From positions 8,211,065 through 8,275,064 of the forward strand of contig CM038916.1 in the NCBI GenBank assembly GCA_021904315.1: a DNA stretch of 64,000 bases. The letters are read 5' to 3'. Of this stretch, positions 50,601 through 62,611 are shown piece by piece. The notes below the pieces were generated by a model, which saw nothing but the letters and a program-made list of their open reading frames with translations, had not been told where the DNA came from and did not search any database. Each line of letters starts with the position of its first letter. Position 1 is the first letter of the stretch. The position numbers were made by a program, and so were the translations under genes. This DNA is from Sphagnum magellanicum. Taxonomy: Eukaryota; Streptophyta; Sphagnopsida; Sphagnales; Sphagnaceae.

Positions 50601-52753
50601 GAGGGACATGCCGTGGATACATTTGAGCAAAACTAGGAGAAATCTTGTTTGTGAATATTGCATTACATGCCAAAAATACATAAATGTTTAATAAATAGCA
50701 ACCTATCAATGGGCTTAATTTGTGAAAATCATCTTGGTAAAAAAAGGGGGAATGGTTCAAGAAAATTTACGATAAAAATGGTACACTAACCCAAAAAAAG
50801 GGACAATGATTGAAACATTTGAATATCATTTGTGACAACCTCCTAAATGTTCTTTGAAAAGCAAACAAACAACCTTAGTGACAATGTGATTGGGCATGTT
50901 AATTGTATGCTTAACAAATACATTGGCAAGCGTTGGGTTAGGTAGTCCTTTCCAAATACATTATAATTTTTCCTAATGTTTCAAAACTTGTAGGGAAAGT
51001 ATGAGATGACATAGGATGAATATGAAAAACAAAGAAAAACTTGTAGGGAGTTTAGTCATCCTTCACATTACTTCCTATTAGTCCTACATATTATCATCAC
51101 ATCATAGGGTGAAAACATGATTGGGTGGTACCACAATGAGCATCACGTCACTTTATTTTAATTGGACTTATAATTTTTTTAGAAAATTTAAGAAACGCTT
51201 AAATAAGGGTTTTCATTGATTTAAAATTTTAAAAAAACATTAACTAGGTTGTATAGACTTTAAAAATTTCATGAAACAAAAAATATTTTGGATGTGGACA
51301 TTCTAAATCATTACTAACCAAAATGTTTTAAGAAAGTAACTTTAGTTAGAAACACTTTTGATACATATTTTGGGGGATTATATATATTAATATATGTAAT
51401 TTTCAAAGGCATTTTAGATGGTATTCTATTTGATTTTAAAAATTAAGTAATAAATTGATTAAGTATAATTTAGTTATGAATGTCCAAAGTTTAGGTTTGT
51501 GATTTTAGAATGGGCCACAAAAATTAAGAATAAGAATTTGTCACAATTTCCACCTATTTTTATTCCAATGAAAATTGAAGTCCATATATTTTAGTGTGTA
51601 ATGAATAAGTATGGAAAAAAAATTAATATTAAGAATTTTTAAAAGAAAAGGCCTAGGAATATTATTTGACCAATTTTTAGTTCTTTAGTCATTTCTTGAG
51701 GTGATTCCTTGTAGTACTACCCAATCATATTTTTCACCCCACAATGATGATAAGTGAAGGTGTTTAATGTTTATAATAGTTTTGGTTTGGTATATATAGG
51801 CTTATGTTTGGTATTGATAATGATATTACCTTTGGTATTGATTATAACACTAACATGGTCCTTTATTTATAAATATTTAACCTAATACTAAATTACCTTT
51901 AGTTTTAATGTGTGGATGAAATGAACTAAAATGAAACAACACCCATGACAAACACACCATCCATTGGATAACCATTGTGAGTTATGACTTAATTGTGAAT
52001 GAACCTCAAGGAACACAACAAGAGAAATTGGTTTTTACCACATAAAAAGTCACAGCTCATGACATGTGTGTGAATTAAACTATGTGGTTTCATCCATTAC
52101 AATGTACAATATGTGGTGTTTATTGTGGCATATAGTACACAAAAATTGCAATTTGCCATTAGGTTGTGAAAATAATGTCTAATTTCACCTTTGTAACCCA
52201 TTCTATGAAAAGTAGGTTATTCTAAATAGGTAGGAAAATAGGTGATTTCTAGGTAAGAAGGATTTGTTTACAAGCAAGGACCTTGTTTTTGCTACCTATC
52301 TACTAACAACATGCTTGAGAGTTGTTAATAGGTAAGTAGTTTAAAAAAAAACAATTGACTTAACCACCATGCATAGCTAGGGAATTGAAAATCGATAAAA
52401 ATGTGTTTCTTGACCATTTACAACCCATCTTTCTTGGTGTGTTAGTGGGTGTTGGTTCACTTTGATTATGGAAATGGAGCGAGATTTCAATGTTTAATAC
52501 TTGGATTATGATATTATCTTTCATAATTTATATTGGGAAGTTTTCCACCTTGCTCTTTTGGTATGAATATGTGCATTTTTTTTGCGAGCAATAGCAAACT
52601 TCCCCCTATTTTCTAACTTATTATTGGTTGTCACCTTTTCCTTATGGGTGCATCTTGTTTTTTGTTTGTGGTTGAATTTTTTTTCAAGGGCATAATCCTC
52701 TTTCACAAATCATATGACATTCAAAAAGAAAACATCAATGAATAAGACATATT

Positions 52754-52757
<4 letters not shown>
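44646..52757. other. Long AT-rich intergenic desert
   Basis: About 8 kb with no recognisable gene. There are clusters of CCTA/TAGG motifs at 44,640-44,790, 45,890-46,000 and 52,210-52,350, similar to the foldback ends. Open frames are short and lack domains. The highest AT content and long A or T runs suggest old, decayed repeats. Confidence 0.5.

Positions 52758-52800
<43 letters not shown>
52758..52800. repeat. TA microsatellite at the insertion point of copy B
   Basis: About 21 TA units end exactly where the LTR of copy B starts (TGTCGCAACC). The element appears to have inserted into or beside the run. Confidence 0.9.
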
Positions 52801-52803
<3 letters not shown>

Positions 52804-53631
52804 CGCAACCCCACTTTGAGGGAAGTGTGAGGTTGCCACTCACACTCCCGAAAATGAGACTTGGGAGTCCTCCAAGACTCTCGAAAAACTCAGAAGATAA
52901 TTGCAGGGGCCAAAACACCTTGCATCGATGTGTTCTTTATACCGTTGAAAAGGTCTTGAAGTGTAGATGTCAGAAATGGCCTTGCATGAGCCATTTTGAC
53001 GTCTACAACACGAATTATGGTTGAAAGAAGGGCCAAAAGTCAAACTGACAATTTGACTCTCGACCACTAAAAGTCAAGAATCGACCCGATCCCGGTGTGT
53101 GCAGGTGGAGTGCAACACATCGTTGGAAAGCTCTCAAGGAGAGCTACAAGTTTGCTTTAGACCTTGTCCCAATCGGAGGTTGGGGCGAGAAGTTATGAAC
53201 GCCCAACGTCCTGGGAGTCTAAACCAGGACAGTTTCGGGACCATTTTGGGAGTCCCAGGAAAAAGTGTCATTTGGATGCAAGTGCGGCGAAGAGATGCAA
53301 AGAATACTATATGGGGGAAGGTGGTGGCTTCCCCCGAGTTCGGGCCGTGGTGAGTCAAGTGAATCCAAGGTTGCCCGTGGCTTGTCCTAACACCAAGAGT
53401 GTGCAGAATGAGTTCTAACCAACTTGTTGGTTGGTTTTAGATGTAGGACCGAATAACTAAATAGCTTGTCCCTCTTCTTATTCGAATCCCGGAACTTTCA
53501 ACATGCCCCTCTCACCCCCCCCCCCCCCTTTTAGTGCTGGAAGTTAGGAGCGGCACCAAGTTCCAACTATTTCCGCTCTTTATCATAGTTGGACCCTTTT
53601 TGGGTCTAACAAGGAACTTGGGGGCGCGTCA
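52801..53631 (+). repeat. LTR of copy B
   Basis: Starts TGTCGCAACCCCACTTTGAG and ends GGGGGCGCGTCA, about 831 bp. It has the TATA-hairpin block (53,307-53,335) and a run of 14 C at 53,515-53,528 not seen in copy A. Confidence 0.88.
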
Positions 53632-53633
53632 CG

Positions 53634-53645
53634 TGGTATCAGAGC
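53634..53645 (+). other. Primer-binding site, initiator Met tRNA type (copy B)
   Basis: TGGTATCAGAGC two bases after the LTR end, identical to copy A. Confidence 0.9.
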
Positions 53646-53681
53646 TCCGGTTGAGCTCGGTTCACTTCTTGGGAGTTTCGG

Positions 53682-56075
53682 ATGGCACCCAAGAAGAATC
53701 GTAAGCAAGTTCAAGAGACCATGTTGGAAGAATGCAACGAAAATCGAGTAGTCCCACCAGAATCAATTAAGGAGGAAGAACCGAGAACCTGGGAGGATCA
53801 AGATGAGCATGAGAGTGAAGAGGAGCAATGGAGTTCGGTCCTATTCACCCAGGAATATTGGAAGTTCTTTTCAAAATGAATAGGCCCGACTTTAGTGAGT
53901 TGGTTGCGGCCCTCAAAGGAGGAGCATCCAAGGATGCAAGGTTCCAACCAGCTAAACCTGGGAACTTCGATGGTGCCCGTGACCGAAAAGTTGTGGACGC
54001 TTGGCTTGCAGAGATGGAGGATTATTTACATGCCGCCAAGGTTGGATGACATTCGGCCGTGGAGCTTGCCCAGTCCTACTTGAAAGGCTATGCTGCCACA
54101 TGGTGGAGGACAGTGAGACAAGAGGAAGGGAAGAACCATGGCTACACTTGGGAGTTCTTCAAGGAACGCGTCGAAACTGAATTTGTCCCAAGGAACTCCG
54201 ATTACATCTCGAGGTGCAAACTTCGTGACCTTGTGAATGCCACAAATGAAAACTTGAGGCAATATGTGAGGGCTTACTTCGAACTCATGCTGGAGATCCG
54301 GCACATGCATGAGTTGGACCGTGTGTGCCAATTCATGATGGGACTTCCAACTTGGGCCAAGCGAAAGTTTGAGGAAAATTGGCCCTCCTCACTATTCGAA
54401 GCCATCACGAAAATGGAGGGCTTTTCAGACGTGGGGCGGAGTGAAAAATCTGGGTTCAAAAAGGACAACAAGTCCCTTCACAAGAAGCCAAGGCATGATG
54501 GAGAATGGAAACATGAGCAAGGAAGCCCAACAAAGGATAAGCCCAAATAATTCCAACGCTTGGGGTTTAAATCCAAGGGGAACTTTGTGAAGAAGGGGGT
54601 TCTTTCAAAGGGAGCCAACCCAAGGGAGACGTTGGGGTGAAACCCAAAGGAATGTGCTTCAACTGTAATGAGATGGGGCATTACTCCAAGGATTGTCCCA
54701 AGTCCAAAGCGGGGAATGGGGGTTCTAAGGTAATTGCCCTCAATGCCAACCTAGCCCAAGGTGAATGCAATCGACTTATCTTCTTAAAGGGGAAGATTGT
54801 TAAGCGGGATGTGTTATGTTTTTTGGACACAGGGGCTTCTCACAACTTCATAACCCAGGAAAGCGCCGAAAGGATGGAGCTCCACTTGGAGGAGCTCAAG
54901 GCACCCATTGAGGTGCATTTCGCAAATGGGGTTCCCCATCCCACTACGTCTCAAGTGAAAGGAATTCCTCTCCAACTAGGAAATTGGAAAGGAAAGGTGG
55001 ACTTGTTAGTTTCCACCTTGGGTGGAGTGGATTGCATTTTGGGGATGGAATTCATCACCCAAAATAATGTGTTCATAGAAGGGCATAATAGGCTAGTTAG
55101 AATCCCATCTAAAAGTGGGATTGTGCGGGTGAAGGCACATGAGTTGCCTTGTGTGGGTGGATCAACCATCCACTTCATGTTAGGAAAAACTTGGGAAAAG
55201 GAATGCGTGGGAGGTTATGGCATAATGTGTGTTATGTGGGTGTTGGATGAATGTGAACCCAAGGAAGCCACCAAGTTGGTGACTTCTGCCAAGTGCATAA
55301 AACAAGTTTTGGAAGAGTTCCCGGACATGATGCCCGAAGACTTGCCCGAAGACCTGCCCCCGAGAAGATGAGTTGATCATGCGATCGAGGTGGTATCAGG
55401 AGTGGCACCTCCCGCCAAAGCCCCATATAAAATGAGCCATGAGGAGTTGAAAGAGCTTAAGGTTCAACTTGAAGAACTCCTCATGAAAGGTTATATCAAA
55501 CCAAGCAAATCACCATATGGGGCACTCGTCTTTTTTGTTCACAAGAAGGATGGGACATTGAAAATGTGTGTTGATTATAGAGCACTCAACAAGGCAACGG
55601 TGAAGAACTGGTATCCTTTACCTCGAATTGATGATCTATTTGATCGTCTCTCGGGAGCCAAGGTGTTCAGTAGGATTGACCTGCGTTCGGGATATTACCA
55701 AATTTGGATTGCGGAAGGGGACAAAGAAAAAATCGCTTATCGCACAAGGTATGGTTCATATGAATTCATGGTGATGCCCTTTGGGCTCACCAATGCACTC
55801 ACCACATTTTGCACTCTCAGGAATGATATTTTCTAGGAATAACTTGATGACTTTGTGGTCATCTACATAGACAACATTTTGATCTATAGTGGCTCCTTGG
55901 AAGAACATGCGAAGCACCTCCGGAAGGTGTTCTAAAGACTAAGAGAAAACAAGTTGAATGCTAAGCTCGAGAAGTGCAAATTTGGGGTGATGGAAGTGGA
56001 CTTCCTTGGACATAGGTTAACTCAAGAAGGTTTGAAGATGGATGACCACAAGGTCAAGGCAGCTGTGGATTGGGA
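53682..56075 (+). pseudogene. gag-pol pseudogene of copy B
   Basis: Starts MAPKKNRKQV. Compared with copy A it has a one-base loss near 53,855, TGA near 54,047, TAA near 54,548, a further frameshift near 54,600, TGA near 55,369, TAG near 55,833 and TAA near 55,934. Protein order is as in A: zinc knuckle CFNCNEMGHYSKDC at 54,658, protease FLDTGASHNF, then RT with [28 protein letters not shown] and YIDN. Three of the nonsense codons sit opposite CGN or CAA codons of A, consistent with C-to-T change. The frame ends at 56,075 where a DNA-transposon end begins. Confidence 0.88.
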
Positions 56076-56215
56076 CACTAGTAGAAATCCCTTGATTTAT
56101 GACTAGTGTTTACGACTAATTTTTAGTCGAAAGCGACATTTTACAACTATTTTGCTGTTAGTCGCATAAGACAAGTTGCAAACGACAAATAGTCGCCAAT
56201 GACAATTACATCAGC
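56076..56215 (+). mobile_element. CACTA-type transposon terminus interrupting copy B
   Basis: Begins CACTAGTAGAAATCCC, a typical CACTA terminal sequence. CGAC/GTCG motifs follow: ACGACTAATTTTTAGTCG, AAAGCGAC, GTTAGTCGCATAAG, AACGACAAATAGTCGCC. Such subterminal motif arrays are typical of CACTA elements. No transposase and no opposite end are recognisable in the window, so this is one end of a non-autonomous or truncated copy. Confidence 0.6.
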
Positions 56216-56548
56216 ATGACGTCATCAAATGGTGGATGGAGCCTAAATGTAGTATATACGGTTTCATCCAATGGGGCCAGTATATACATTATGTATACAA
56301 GGCATCATTTTGTATATATTTTATTTTTCCTGATTGTGTGGGTAAGGAGTGGTCATGTTTTTTTCGATTAACTAATGGGTTGTTGCCACATGGCATGGTT
56401 TCTAGTATTTCGGAAACCAGATTGTGATCTTGAATTTTCTAAATCAAATGGCCAAGAAATGGCCACGTCTTTTGTGTTTGGCTAATCGAAATGTGCCACG
56501 TGTCTCAATATGAGCATTTTGAGAGTTTGAATCGCCATGTGTCACATG
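56216..56548. other. Unassigned sequence
   Basis: No gene seen. It may be the interior of the DNA transposon that starts at 56,076. Confidence 0.4.
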
Positions 56549-56716
56549 GTCCCACTATTAGGGTTAGGGTTAGAGTTAGGGTTTAGGGTTAGAGTTAGGG
56601 TTTAGGGTTAAGGTCCCACTATTAAGGTTAGGGTTAGGGTCCCATTATTAGGGTTAGGGTTAGGGTTTAAGGTTTAGGGTCCCACTATTAGGGTTAGGGT
56701 TTAGGGTTTAGGGTTC
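56549..56716 (+). repeat. Interstitial telomere-like array with a composite unit
   Basis: TTAGGG and TTTAGGG units alternate. The array is broken into four blocks, each led by GGTCCCACTATTA or a one-base variant. So it is a repeat of a longer unit (lead plus several telomere units) rather than a plain telomere stretch. Confidence 0.85.
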
Positions 56717-57725
56717 ATCTGCTTTGTTCAATGTGCTATCTAGAATTGCCAAGAGTGCTTATCAACAACAGATTGATCAACAAAACTCTACAATCACTGA
56801 GAAACACATGCACAAGGCAAAGAACTGCATATTCCAAAAGGAAAGTTACAAAATTGTGGGAACATTTTCCAAGGTTCAACAATAGCAAAAGAGCATTGTG
56901 CAACAGAAAGGTGCTTTTCAGGCCTCGACTACCAATTGATGCCAAAGAAGAAAATGTCTGCAATGGCCTGGCTTGAATGCTATCCTTTTTTCCTTGTCTG
57001 GGTTCCCGAATTCCAGAACACTCTGAGATTCTTGAAGACTCCAGGGCATAAGACTGCCCCCACATGTTCCTCTCTTGCAAAACCCTGAGCTCAGGTGATG
57101 CTTGATTGCGCATACCTGATCCTCCTATGTAGTTGCAAGACGAATGCTGGGCAAATTGAGTCTGTAGTCTGTGAGACTGGTACTTCCTACAGTTTTTCAA
57201 GTCAGCTTGACCTATACTTGTTGGAAACTACCTGTGCTTTTCTTGAGCCACCTGATGTGAAGGTGGAACAGGTATAATTCTGGGGTGTATGGGTTGATGC
57301 AGGGTTCTCAAACTCTCCGGTGTTCTCTGAAGTGTCCATTGAAATGCATTGAGAGCATTGTGCTGCTTTGGACAAAGAACTAAAAGCAGAGCCTGCACAA
57401 AGATGAACACAAACAACTTATCAAAGATGTTTCCACTGTAGACTTGTGAGTGTAGAGCATTGGACAAACATATGAAATTGCAGCTGAAGATATGAGACAT
57501 CTTCACAGTCAGAGACAAGTACCTAGTCAGACACCTGTGCAGAAAAAAAGAATTCAGAAAGCTACAGCACAAAGAAGGAAAGTCTTTTCTTGCTTTATTA
57601 GACCAAGCACACACACAAATCTCACATGGAAAAAGATACAAACCAAGCCAAGGTTAAAAGAAGCAAGAAAGAAAGCAGCCTAGACCTCAACAATGGAGCA
57701 TAAGCATAGATAAAGTTGAGCTTAC
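56717..57725. other. Unassigned sequence next to the NSF pseudogene
   Basis: Open frames on both strands (the longest is 154 codons, minus, 56,736-57,200) show no domain that I recognise. It may hold decayed further NSF exons, but I could not align any. Confidence 0.4.
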
Positions 57726-60255
57726 AATTTTAATGAATGGAAAACCACTTTCAATTCCAATAGTTGCTGCCAATGCTGTCTTACCACTCCAGGCAAGTAA
57801 AAAACATGTGATAGTATACATGTTACTTCTTATGCTGAAACTGAAAATCATTGCCACTTACTCTGATTGCATGAAGCAAGTCAAACAAGCAGAAATGCCT
57901 CTTCACATATGGATATTTGCAACTTGCTCATTATGAAAGATGAAGGAAGGAGAAAACACATTTGAAGCATGACTCTGTCCTTGATGCTTCAAGCATTTTC
58001 TGAGCAAAAGCACCAGCACAGAACTCATAGCAACTGCCCTTAGCATGGAACTCTTGCAGCCTCTCACAATGCATTGAGAGGACTGCACCCAAGAAAAGAT
58101 ATGTACCTGCCACCAGGTCCTTCAAGGAGGCAAGTGTTCTTTGAATGATACTTGCTCCACAAAAGTCATGACTGTTCTTTGAATATGTGCACGTCTCTTT
58201 CCACAATCCAACATCCCATTCAATCTATAATGCCCAAACTGAATGAGTAATCTTGCTAAGGTACAGTGCTGCAGTGTTTACATGACATCCCCCCAAGACA
58301 AATGAGAGTGCCATAAGCAATAAAATCTTTACTTGCTGTTAGACACAAAACCAATCTGAAAGCAATTTGTTTGAAAACAGTCAGGAAAGATGAACCTGCA
58401 CATCTCGGGAGTGTTGATGGCTGCACCAAATGCAGGTTTCACCTCATTGAGATCTTACATGAAATCATCCATGGTCACTTTGATGTTGTCCTCAACTATT
58501 TCCCTTGAAAGGTCTGCAGCACTCACTTGCCTGAAGCAATCACAAAGCAGGAACTGGGCTTAGCAGAACAGAAAGCAACCATGAATTCAAGAGTGTCTGC
58601 AACTCTTGATTACTTGCTTCTTTACATTGTCAGACTTAGTGTATAATCCAGGCAACCAACTAGCTTAACACATGAGAGGTGTGGTAAAGGTAGCATGGAC
58701 TGGTCTGCTTCTAATTTCAGTTGACTGGGTTGTTGCTGGTACTGCTAAGTTAGAGCAAGATAGGCTTGGGAACGCATTCTTGATTTTGCCAAAATCTAAA
58801 TTTCCCAAAATAGAAAAGGATGTCACTTGAAAGTTACAAACCTGTTGAGAGCAAAAGATGTTGCGCTTTTAACAGCCCTTCCAACTCTGCTCCACTGAAA
58901 TTCTTTGTTTTTGATGCTGCACAAACCAGAATGCTTCATAACCAGCTCACCACTTCCTAAACAGCAACTGCACAAGTATAGAGGCCTCTGAAGAAAGCAT
59001 CAGCTTGATCGAACTAGCTTCAATTTGGTCTAATAATTCCTTAACAGTGTGCTAGATGAAACAAACCACCTGTAGTCAATTAAACAAATGCATTGAAATT
59101 TCAACCCACACAAAATTGCCAGATTGACCAACAGAGGAGTCTACCAAGTTCTTTCAAATCAACATCAGCACTGAGAAATGAGTTCTCTTTCATCTTGTTA
59201 GAATGGATGCTTAGGATCTAGAACCGCCCTTTCTCATCTGGCAGTCCAATCTCAATTTGCACTTCCATACGACCTGGCCTGCAACAAAATATAGGGTCAA
59301 ACCAAAACCCAATGTTACTCTACAAAGCAATAACATCTTTGAATTCATGTGGATGCCCATCCCTGTTCCATTCAACATACAGCTATCCTGTTGCACAACA
59401 GTAATGCTGTAGAGTCTCTATCCATGAGAAATGAAAACTCAAATAAGCATACTTACCGTAACAGAGCCTCATCAAGGAGGTCCTTTCTGTTTGTCATTCC
59501 AATGAGCAAAATGTTGTTGAGGGCTTCAACACCATCAATTTGTCCAGCAATTCCAAGATTTGAACACTCTGCCTTAAAATTAGCAAGTTTGAGCTCAGGA
59601 TTAAGAAGACCTGAACAACCAGCACTTGAAGATTTCTAACTGACCTAGGGGTCTCCTATAATGTAGCAATGGTAACACATGTCCACATTATGTGTGTACC
59701 TTTGTAAGCAGCTGATTGACAATGCTGTCATGCACTCTTGTTCCATCCCTTGTAGAACCTCTAGTCTGTGTCCCAAAGAAATGTGCACATCAGTTTTGGC
59801 AACAAGATCCTCAAAATCGCCAACTATGTAGGGGAATGAGTACCAACAATTGACTCTCAACTCTATGACTTGTAATATGTCCAAAACACCACCCAGAACC
59901 ATGATGCCAGTGTTACTACTAATAGAGGGGTTGGAAACTTTACCCAGCCCCAGAAACCAACATTCACATAATTTGGTTAGGACAACGTCCAATAAAACCA
60001 TGCTATACATTTTACTAGTGTTATGCAATCCTGGCATTGCACGAAATTAGGGACTTGGATTGTATTATCTGGGGGAAAATAACTCATTGCATTTGAGTAG
60101 GAGATTAGGAGCTTCAAACTACAGAGGTGCTAACCAGGAAGTGATTGTTGTAACAAAACCATAATTTCAAGACTGCAAAATGGCTCCAGAAGGACATACC
60201 TTGCAAATGGCATCAATCTCATCAAAGATTATGATATGTAAATCACTCTGGTCAC
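57726..60255 (-). pseudogene. Vesicle-fusing ATPase (NSF) pseudogene, partial
   Basis: Minus-strand exon remnants in order: HIIIFDEIDAICK (D1 Walker B, 60,255-60,200); TRGSTRDGTRVHDSIVNQLL (59,765-59,700); [20 protein letters not shown] (59,539-59,457); PGRMEVQIEIGLPDEKGRF (near 59,280-59,220); KNFSGAELEG (near 58,890). Then VKPAFGA (near 58,440), HIQRTVMTFVEQV (near 58,180) and SGKTALAATIGIESGFPF (D2 P-loop, 57,795-57,726). NSF disassembles SNARE complexes during membrane fusion (known). Lesions: an acceptor AA instead of AG at 59,541-59,540, TAG after KGRF, a one-base loss near 58,870, TAA after TMDDFM near 58,460, and shifts near 58,150. The N domain and the D1 P-loop are absent. Confidence 0.85.
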
Positions 60256-61216
60256 CTACAACCCACAAAAACATAATTTCAGAGAATGTCAAGATGGAAT
60301 TAGTGGCATTCGGCTATCACAAGCACATTACAGTGCCTGATCCATGCTGAACATGGCAGCTTCCACAAGCTGTGATACGGTCAAGTTGCAGTTCCAGAAT
60401 CTCCCAACCAAGGCTTCAAGCATTGTTGATTTTCAAATTTAAGATCCCCCATTGACATACTTGTGAATAACTAGGAAATATCCTTGCAGCGCACACTTTT
60501 GTGACCCAAAAATGTACACTCACCTTGTTCTTGACCTGGACTGTTCAAGGCCAGTGTGCACACAAAACCTTGAGGCTAACATGCATCTTCCAGAGAACTT
60601 TTTAACTACGTCTCATGGGTATCACAAAAGGGAGATGTGTAAACAGCTCAAACAAGATATCAATCTTTAAGCAGATAGTGAAAATGGAGACACATGTGGG
60701 AAATGCATTTCAGCAATGCCTCAAGAGATGTGTCGCTCGCCTCAGCCATAGCAGATACTTTCGTGAAAGATGCTTTGAAGTCTTGGAAATCTTAACTCTT
60801 GCTCTTGGTGTTAAGACACATGCATTCATGACAACTGATTGATATGATTCAAAAGAACAGAACCAGATTGAGATTGCAACAAATAACTCACACAAGATTA
60901 TCTTTATATGCAGAGATAGGTAGAAGAGAGTTGTGGAAAAACACCTTCATCAGATTCTCTATAATGAGCCGATTGTTGACTGCAATCAGGATAACAAGGC
61001 ACAGATTGAACAGCCATGCGTGACTCTGCTCCAGTTATTGCCATGCCCAAACACCAGATTGTATAGATTCCAGAATTGGATTCAGACAGAGAGTATATGG
61101 ATGCAGGATACAGAACAGGAAGAAAGAAGCATATTAGGCACCCAAAGATATACTAATAGATGATAGAGAACAAACAAGAAACACCAAAAGAAGAAGAAAC
61201 AAGAATTTGGGCTTGC
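60256..61216. other. Unassigned sequence
   Basis: Lies between the NSF pseudogene and the coiled-coil gene. I searched for the missing NSF D1 P-loop and N domain and did not find them. No gene called. Confidence 0.4.
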
Positions 61217-62611
61217 CTGGTTGAAGATTGCATCTGAACTAAGAGGGCTTTTTCGGATCTGAAAGTGAGATGGTGTGCTTGCAGGCTGGGTGTGTTTCAT
61301 TTGGCTATGCGCAGTAGCCTTAGGCTCTGACACTTTTTGCACTTTGTCGCTCTCACGCGCAGCAACTGAGAGAAGGCTACTATTCTCATCGACCGACATC
61401 ATCGTCGCTAACTTTCGAGATCTTCGATGAAGTCTAGAATTGCTGCTGCTGCTAATGGTGCTCTCAACTTCCTCAGAGGTGCTATCTAAGTCCTCCGCCG
61501 AAATAATCTCCGAGACTTGAGCTGAATCAGACTCACCTTCTGCAACGCCCCCTCCCAAAAACAGTCCCAGATAAAACTGCCAAAGCCGGTGCTCTGCTAA
61601 TTTGCTTCTTTTTGTTGTTACCACCCTTTGCCTTGGGCGAACTCGTTGTTGCTGTATCTATTCTGCTGCTGAACCCTAACCCTAATGCCTTACTACCTCT
61701 TCCTCCGATGACTACGTCCGTTCGCGCTTGTACCACTTGAGAAACTGCCGAAGATGTAGTGTTCACATCATTGCCCTTCGCAGGTATGATGCTCGAATCC
61801 TCCAGCTGAGGCAGTCCACGTTCCGGAGATGCTTCTTCTCGAACAATTGGACCCCGAAGATGTTTCTTCGACTTGATTGTTCTTCCTGTAAATCTCGATT
61901 GTTCTTCTTCTTGGACATCTGTTGCAACAGGCCTTACATTAGCAGGAAATTTTTCTTTTCCCATGGACGTTGATGAAGGCGATTTCTGAAGAAGAAGGCT
62001 TCGGCTTCTTCTTGTTCTCTCTTCAGCAGAAGAGGAAGGTGCGGTAAGCAACAGCATGCTTCGAGCACGTATGCTCTCTTCTATCTGCGCACGGAGTAAC
62101 CTCGATCGATCTGTAGAACTCGTTTTCCTCTTCCAGTTCACGCTTCTCCTCTTCGATCCTTACAATGACCTCTCGCAGACCCTCGATCGCTTCTTGATCG
62201 TGCATTGACTTCTGTTCCACCACCTGCTGGAACTGTCTAGCTTCCATCAGCACTGCGGCTTTTTCTTTTTGGAGACGCGCAATCATTCCCATGGCTTCGT
62301 TTGCCGTCGTCGCGGACACATTTCTCTCTTTCTCCAGTTCCAAATACATCGCAGCCAGCGCCTCCCGCTCGGTTTGCAGAAGCGGTTCCTCTAGCTCCTC
62401 ATACTGTTTCGTGTGCAATTGATCACCGTCTTTTTGTTCTTGTTCTTCTTCTTCTTCTTCAGCAGCTTTTTCGCTTTTAGTAGCATTGGTGAGTTCTTCT
62501 ATTGGTCTTCGACGAGCATCCCTTTCGCTAGTTTGTTTCCAAGAACTCTCTCTCCTCTATAGCAGCAGATATGTAGGTAGAACCTCCTCTACCCGCGCAC
62601 AACAAGAGCTG
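61217..62611 (-). pseudogene. GTD-binding (DUF593/zein-binding) coiled-coil protein gene, frameshifted
   Basis: The minus-strand frame is open from 62,611. An acidic Glu-rich stretch is followed near 62,370-62,110 by the GTD-binding coiled coil: ALAAMYLELEKERNVSATTA, NEAMGMIARLQKEKAAVLME, ARQFQQVVEQKSMHDQEAIE, ending EEENEFYRS. Family members bind myosin XI globular tails and carry an N-terminal membrane anchor (family knowledge); no anchor or start ATG is visible here. At 62,101-62,111 an ATCG unit is doubled. With one unit removed the frame would run on into RLLRAQIEESIRARS. That second frame runs to about 61,560, where another shift near a G/T run leads into GGVAEGESDSAQVSEIISAE and on to a possible GC-type donor at 61,217. 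Likely a pseudogene or gene fragment. Confidence 0.65.

Larger units (their letters stand above)
52801..56075 (+). mobile_element. Decayed, truncated chromovirus (copy B)
   Basis: Same family as copy A: a 5' LTR, a primer site, gag, protease and the first two thirds of RT. The element stops within RT at ...GATTGGGA, where copy A continues GCCGCC, and a CACTA-type end takes over. There is no RNase H, integrase or 3' LTR in the window. Many stops and frameshifts make it inactive. Confidence 0.9.

Noticed and set aside
60005..60022. TTTTACTAGTG as the partner end of the CACTA element at 56,076
   Set aside because: It has one mismatch or deletion against the terminus and no subterminal CGAC motifs nearby, and it lies within the NSF pseudogene intron; likely chance.
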